DNA of 62,967 nt. Source: CAYURH01 sp964447105 (lineage in GTDB: Bacteria; Patescibacteriota; Saccharimonadia; Saccharimonadales; EFPC-124). Made by a program: the position numbers and the translations under genes. The DNA is taken from NCBI GenBank assembly GCA_964447105.1, contig CAYURH010000003.1:1-62967 (forward strand), written 5' to 3'. Shown in pieces: positions 58,428-62,967 of the stretch. Position 1 is the first letter of the stretch. The number at the start of each line of letters is the position of its first letter. The notes under the pieces are model-generated. The model searched no databases. It was not told where the DNA came from and worked only from the letters and a program-made list of their open reading frames with translations.

Positions 58428-59654
58428 TTATTTAACCTTCCTGTACCAAGTGGCGCCAGATTCAAAATATGTACGACTAGACATTGGCGTGCGCCAGTCA
58501 TCGTTACCTTCGCGGTCAAATGAGGCAGACGCCGAATCGTATTGCCAACCTTTTAGCTTGCCGATGTAGATATAGGTGTGTACTGCGCCTGGAGCAATAT
58601 AAATATCTCCTGGTTGTCGTGGAGCTTTATTGGAGACCGTCACATATTTGCCTGATTTCTCAATGTAGTTTTGCTGCTCTGTAACGGGTCCTTGATTCTT
58701 GTTGTAATCTGGGTCGGTTTTGCTATTGCGCATAAGTTGTGTGACAAAACCACCGCAGTCGATACCGGGATGTATACCGCCACCCACGTATGAGTCGCCT
58801 GTTCTTTTCGCTAGGTCAACGGCGTCTTTGTAAGGAGATGTTGCGTAGCCGGCAGGTTTATAAAATTCAAACCAGTTAGCTTCGTGGTATGTCGGCCACG
58901 CATACAGTAATGCGAGCTGCTGTAGGTCGCCTGAGACAACAGTTCCTGTACAGCCGCCGTTAGGTGCAGACGAGCCTCCGAGCGCAACGTACACAGTGTA
59001 TGCGCCCAACCGCTCGCCGTCTGATCGCCCGGCAAGTGTTTCGCCTGGGATATTTGGAAAGATCATGTGGTTGTGAGCTTCGTCGAAGTTGTTCATGACG
59101 TATGGTGATGTGTCGACCGGCTGATTAGCGTTTTTGTAAGAATAACCACGGTTGTAGGTCAGGAAAGCACTTTTTACCTGCTCGTCGGTCATAGGTTTAG
59201 TGACATCAACATCATAGACGCCTTTGGCGAGGCCTTTGAGAATTTTGCTGCCCATAATGACACTCTCGAGTTTGGTTTTTGGAGCGAGGTCGGGATGGTC
59301 GACGCTGGGTTGTCCAAGCGGCTCTCCGCCGAGCATCGAGGCGTTCGGGCGATTATTGTCTTCACGGTAATCAAGCGCGGCGAAAATCTCCCATCGAATA
59401 TTGGTTTGCTGTGCAGCCTGTTCGTATACCGGTTTTAAGGCGTTAATGGCATTGATCGCTGCTTCCGACAGTTTGGGGCTTCCGGTTTGCGTGACTGGTT
59501 GCGAAGACCCAGAATAGCAGCCTTCGGCAACTTCGTAACCTGTCTTGCCGCCATTGATCAATTCGTCTTGCGTTAGGCCCGTGGCGTACGCTGGTGTGCG
59601 AACTGTCAAAAGTGTCAACAGAACCAGCAGTGTGTTTCGCAGGAATCGTTTCAT
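58428..59654 (-). CDS. secreted lysozyme-like plus NlpC/P60-like peptidoglycan hydrolase
   Basis: The 408-residue protein has a signal peptide (1-25, cleaved near AYA-TG). It carries a lysozyme-like domain (about 75-230; IRWEIFAALDYREDNNRP with candidate Glu89/Glu98, and AFLTYNRGYSY). A C-terminal papain-like NlpC/P60-type domain (about 265-405) has Cys300 in GIDCGGFVTQLMR, PGDIYIAPG and His in VHTYIYIG. This two-domain layout is that of VirB1/Tn916 Orf14-like hydrolases that open the wall for conjugation machinery. Its place beside T4SS genes supports that. Confidence 0.9.
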   Translation of the reverse strand: MKRFLRNTLLVLLTLLTVRTPAYATGLTQDELINGGKTGYEVAEGCYSGSSQPVTQTGSPKLSEAAINAINALKPVYEQAAQQTNIRWEIFAALDYREDNNRPNASMLGGEPLGQPSVDHPDLAPKTKLESVIMGSKILKGLAKGVYDVDVTKPMTDEQVKSAFLTYNRGYSYKNANQPVDTSPYVMNNFDEAHNHMIFPNIPGETLAGRSDGERLGAYTVYVALGGSSAPNGGCTGTVVSGDLQQLALLYAWPTYHEANWFEFYKPAGYATSPYKDAVDLAKRTGDSYVGGGIHPGIDCGGFVTQLMRNSKTDPDYNKNQGPVTEQQNYIEKSGKYVTVSNKAPRQPGDIYIAPGAVHTYIYIGKLKGWQYDSASASFDREGNDDWRTPMSSRTYFESGATWYRKVK

Positions 59655-62282
59655 CTACAACCCTTTCGCCACCGCTGCGTCATACCCTAAATATCGTGCC
59701 AACCAACCATCCATTACCCAGTTATCACCAACGCACATGTTTTGGCCGCTGGTTGTGGGGCAAGTGCTGCCATTGGCGCTGAGCTCACTGGCCACGTTGT
59801 TGTCGAGAAGCGCTTGCGTGGTGAAACCGAAATTGGTAGCTATGCCGGCGATCGTTGACCCACCGTCGTCCCCTGCCGCGCGAGCTGGTTGGCTGTAGAT
59901 TCGGCCCAAATTACTGGGCAATGATTTGATGATCGAGAAGAATCCATTGAACGCAGCGGCCATGTTTTCGGATGATTTGTATGGGAGTGGTGAGCGCAAG
60001 ATAGCCATGTTGATAAACGAGTTTGGCACATCGCGATTAAACAGACGATCGGTCCATGGCAGTGTGGCCATGTATGAAGCTTGCTCTTTGTCGTTGATGG
60101 CGCGGATGTCACGCATTTCGGCTGCTGTCAGGTTGTCGGCACACCCTGCTTTTTTGCAGGTGTCCTGGGCGATTACTTGGTAACCGGTGACTAGGTAGTT
60201 ACCGTAATCCTGTGTCTGGTCTGACGGGTCGTACACCGGCAGGGTGAGTTTCGAGGACATGCCAAACGACGTGGCGATCACTGATATGATGGGTGAATTT
60301 ATGAATTTCGCGAACAGATCTTTGACAATGGGAATTTTGGTGACGGCCAGGCTGAATATAGTGTAGATAGGCGTGTTGGTGGCAATGTTTATGAATAGGT
60401 TTAGGGCTGTGGAGCGGATTGTTTTCCATGCTCCTAGGATGGGGAGACTATCAAGCAGTGATGGGTGGGCAGTCTTCCAGCCTTCGTAGAACAATTTCAT
60501 GGGGTTAGCTGAATTACTGTTGATCTTCTCGTCGGCGGATAGCCCTTTGCCTTGGCCGGCGTCGTCGTATGCGACATAGTTGTAACCCTGGGAGCCTTCA
60601 ATTTCGTGAAAGTTACGGTTGAATACGTTGGTGACTTCTGGCGACAGATCATCGGCGCCGCCCTGGTCTTGTGTGCTCCATTGGAATAGGGCTACGCTGC
60701 CAGCCAGGTTCGTGCGCTGTTTAACGGGGAGTTGAGCGTAGTCGGGATTGTCTTGTACTGTTTCAGCAGCCGTGGAAAAATCCAACCATCCGAGCATCGG
60801 CAATGTAGCGGTGTTGAGCGACTTGTTCATATCGGACGACACGCGCTCGTCGAGCCGGGGTACGTCATAGCCGTTTTCTGCTTTGATATCGTTCATATTG
60901 GCGTCAAGGGCGGTTTGTGCGGCTTTTTGAATCGAAGACGTTTCATTGTCTTGAAGTACCTTGGTAGCGGGTGCGTCACCACTAGCCTTGCCGCCATCGG
61001 GCTTGCAATTTTCGGTGCTGGTAAAGCACGTTATGGTTTGTCCCATACCGGCCATCCAGGGTGCTATAAGAGTAGTCAGGCGGTACTTCACTGCATTGGT
61101 GATGCCGTCGGTGGTATTGGCTTTGCCGTCAGGAATGTGTAACTGAGGAACGTTGTATGTGGTTTTGGCGGGTCTCGCTACCTTGAAATGCTCCGTCCAG
61201 TTCCAGGCGTGTACTTCGTCGTTGATAACTTGGCTGGTATATGCAGGGTGATCACGCAAAATTTGGGTGGCTTGTGAGGCGTTGGCTGCTACGCCAATCG
61301 ATTGGCCGTCTTTATTGATGCTTATTGTGCCTGCCCGTGGACCACGAGTGAATGTCATGTTGTATTGGTCTTTGACTCGCTGCTCAAAACCTTTTTTGCG
61401 CATGGCGTCGAAAAGCTCGCCGGATTTACCAGTGGTGATATCGTGACCGTCGGATTTGGCGGCGTCAGAGCCAGAGAAAACATATTGGCCGAGTATGCCG
61501 TATGATCGGCTGGACGTGAGTGCAGAAAGTGGTGCGAGGGCTTTGTCGCGGGCAGACTTAGTGAATACCTGACCTTTGAATAACCCGATGATAAATAGCG
61601 ATCCAAGAAGAGCGGTAAGCCCTGCCAATGCAATACCGGTTGCGATTTGGTACTTATGTTTGGCGACAAACGGTGCAGCCGCCACTGTAGCCGCCCCTGC
61701 GCTTACCGCCAAACTGACACCGGCTGTTTCTGGTGCGCCTGCAATACCGACGCCAGCAACCGTTGCCGCCCCTCCTTCGAGCGCGGCACCGCCAGCCGCG
61801 GCACCAGCTACTCCAGCAGTAGTGGCGGTGGTAGCACCGCCCGCTAAAGCTTCGGTGCCAGCTGTTCCGGCTGCACGGACTCCTTGTTCGGCTGTTTGTT
61901 TGCCGGCTTGTTGTAAGCCGTGCCGTGCTCCCTGCCCCAGTTCTTCGGCGCCTTTGCGTGCACCACTACTGAAGCGGTCGCGCGCATTGCTTGCCAGTCT
62001 GCGACCGCCTTTGTGCAGTCGTTCGTTTGCTTCGTCTTCGAGTCGACCTTTTACTTCATCTTTGGCTCGTTCACGCAGGTTTGGCCCACGACTATCGTCG
62101 TCGTCAGAATCGCCAACGCTAAAATATCCACCGCCACCATACCGTGAATCGGGCGCGGCATTGCCATATTTGGGTTGCCCTAGATCGTGCAAAGGCGCCG
62201 AATCGCCACCTGGCGTATGGAAATCTGGATGCTCTTCAGCGTGACGGAGTTCGTCTAACGGGTCGATGGGTGCGTGTGCCAT
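59655..62282 (-). CDS. large T4SS-type membrane protein (VirB6/TrbL-like candidate)
   Basis: The 875-residue protein has a charged amphipathic N-terminus (about 60-130, RERAKDEVKGRLEDEANERL and similar), an Ala/Gly-rich low-complexity tract (about 130-205), a membrane helix at about 215-240, a long extracytoplasmic part (about 245-590) and further hydrophobic segments near 600-680. Such architecture is seen in large membrane proteins next to VirB4 in CPR secretion loci, but no family motif identifies it. It is directly upstream of the lysozyme-like gene and downstream of VirB4. The VirB6-like label is a contextual guess. Confidence 0.82.
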   Translation of the reverse strand: MAHAPIDPLDELRHAEEHPDFHTPGGDSAPLHDLGQPKYGNAAPDSRYGGGGYFSVGDSDDDDSRGPNLRERAKDEVKGRLEDEANERLHKGGRRLASNARDRFSSGARKGAEELGQGARHGLQQAGKQTAEQGVRAAGTAGTEALAGGATTATTAGVAGAAAGGAALEGGAATVAGVGIAGAPETAGVSLAVSAGAATVAAAPFVAKHKYQIATGIALAGLTALLGSLFIIGLFKGQVFTKSARDKALAPLSALTSSRSYGILGQYVFSGSDAAKSDGHDITTGKSGELFDAMRKKGFEQRVKDQYNMTFTRGPRAGTISINKDGQSIGVAANASQATQILRDHPAYTSQVINDEVHAWNWTEHFKVARPAKTTYNVPQLHIPDGKANTTDGITNAVKYRLTTLIAPWMAGMGQTITCFTSTENCKPDGGKASGDAPATKVLQDNETSSIQKAAQTALDANMNDIKAENGYDVPRLDERVSSDMNKSLNTATLPMLGWLDFSTAAETVQDNPDYAQLPVKQRTNLAGSVALFQWSTQDQGGADDLSPEVTNVFNRNFHEIEGSQGYNYVAYDDAGQGKGLSADEKINSNSANPMKLFYEGWKTAHPSLLDSLPILGAWKTIRSTALNLFINIATNTPIYTIFSLAVTKIPIVKDLFAKFINSPIISVIATSFGMSSKLTLPVYDPSDQTQDYGNYLVTGYQVIAQDTCKKAGCADNLTAAEMRDIRAINDKEQASYMATLPWTDRLFNRDVPNSFINMAILRSPLPYKSSENMAAAFNGFFSIIKSLPSNLGRIYSQPARAAGDDGGSTIAGIATNFGFTTQALLDNNVASELSANGSTCPTTSGQNMCVGDNWVMDGWLARYLGYDAAVAKGL

Positions 62283-62300
62283 GGGTCGAGGTCCTTTACT

Positions 62301-62967
62301 TTAATATCCTTGTGGGGTTTGATCTGGCTGACCTGAATAGCTAGCTGGCGCCGACTGCTCCCCATACATAGCCTGTAGTTGCTGGAGCTGTTGTGGGTTG
62401 GTGGTGATTAGCGCGGTTTCGGTAGGGCTGGCAATGACTTGCATGTGTACATGGTTGGCGCCGGCAAAGAAAAGCCCCTGCCCTACTGGGAATTGCGCCA
62501 AGCGCTTTTTTTCTTCGTCGGTGAGTTTGAATACTTCGGCAAGTACGTCCACAGCCGATGTGGATTGTTTGAGGAGCATTTGCATGCTGGCGTTAGCCAC
62601 GATGGCACGGCCCATTTTGCTGCCCATGAAATCTTCTACATCCTGAGTAATGGCAGTAAGGCCTAAGTAGTATTTACGCGCGCGTTTAGCCAGTGAGAAT
62701 AAGAAGTTGGCAGAATCGTCGTATTTCATGAGCTGCCACGCCTCGTCCACGATGAGTAGACGCCGACGTTGATCGGCTCGGGTTTTGTTCCAGATGTAAC
62801 TCAGTACAATGTACATGGCCACGGGACGCAGTTCATCTTCGAGGTCGCGGATGCTAAATACTACCATACTGTTGTTGATGTTTACATTCGACTGTTGACT
62901 AAAGATACCGGCAAAAGTGCCTGTGGTAAATTTGCGCAAGCGCTGCGCCAGCTGGGGGCCGCTGCCG
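62301..62967 (-). CDS. virB4: VirB4/TraC-type T4SS ATPase (5' part outside window)
   Basis: The C-terminal 220 residues of a VirB4-family ATPase; the frame runs off the right edge. Walker B is RLLIVDEAWQLMKY, followed by RKYYLGLTAITQDVEDFM (sensor Gln/motif with ITQD) and the helix VFKLTDEEKKRLAQFPVGQG, all characteristic. The C-terminus is Gln/Pro-rich. VirB4 energises substrate transport or pilus biogenesis. An internal TTG at 62939 is not the start, as the reading frame stays open and conserved upstream of it. Confidence 0.92.
   Translation of the reverse strand, partial: GSGPQLAQRLRKFTTGTFAGIFSQQSNVNINNSMVVFSIRDLEDELRPVAMYIVLSYIWNKTRADQRRRLLIVDEAWQLMKYDDSANFLFSLAKRARKYYLGLTAITQDVEDFMGSKMGRAIVANASMQMLLKQSTSAVDVLAEVFKLTDEEKKRLAQFPVGQGLFFAGANHVHMQVIASPTETALITTNPQQLQQLQAMYGEQSAPASYSGQPDQTPQGY

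Overview
The window looks like chromosomal DNA from a Candidate Phyla Radiation bacterium, most likely a Saccharibacterium (TM7). The grounds are the arrangement around the replication origin (rpmH-rnpA-yidC-jag on the minus strand, dnaA-dnaN-recF on the plus strand), a following block of type IV secretion-like genes with lysozyme/NlpC-type proteins, near-balanced base composition, very tight gene packing, and the standard code (TGA is a normal stop). The taxon is an inference; no database search was possible.

Layout. 1-3.3 kb: minus-strand surface-glycan genes (GT4 running off the left edge, GtrB-like GT2, flippase). 3.4-11.7 kb: SemiSWEET-like protein, CDF transporter, a two-gene Ku-LigD NHEJ operon, a small anchored protein, GH16 hydrolase, DedA protein, FNR-type reductase, HAD phosphatase. 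11.7-15.5 kb: a large PKD-repeat secreted protein, tRNA-Asn with a strong terminator, and a TacT-like GNAT toxin with a very short antitoxin. 15.6-51.4 kb: a very large glycan locus: LexA-like DNA-binding protein with O-antigen ligase/polymerase, initiating sugar phosphotransferase, GT4, rml nucleotide-sugar genes, nucleotide-sugar dehydrogenase and epimerase, at least seven further glycosyltransferases, GtrA and DUF2304 partners, four large polytopic (GT-C-like) proteins, three methyltransferases and a Wzm/Wzt ABC exporter. It is interrupted by a four-helix-bundle cassette with inverted repeats, by a CHAP-amidase beta-repeat protein and by an HD-like gene; the last two look imported. 51.6-57.8 kb: origin region. 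57.8-63 kb: T4SS-like block ending in a VirB4-type ATPase cut by the right edge.

How it fits together. Most of the window builds and decorates the cell surface: precursors (RmlA/B/D-like, UGD-like), lipid-linked assembly (phosphotransferase, GT2/GT4, GtrB/GtrA/DUF2304 modules, GT-C-like proteins), polymerisation/ligation (Wzy-like) and two export routes (flippase and Wzm/Wzt). Secreted wall-active or adhesive proteins (CHAP, lysozyme-like, PKD, GH16) and the T4SS suit an episymbiont that attaches to a host cell.

Regulation. Many first-in-operon genes have a TATAAT-like -10 box ending 6-8 nt before the start codon and no Shine-Dalgarno, so their mRNAs are probably leaderless. Genes inside operons use ATGA/TAATG overlaps or ordinary Shine-Dalgarno sites.
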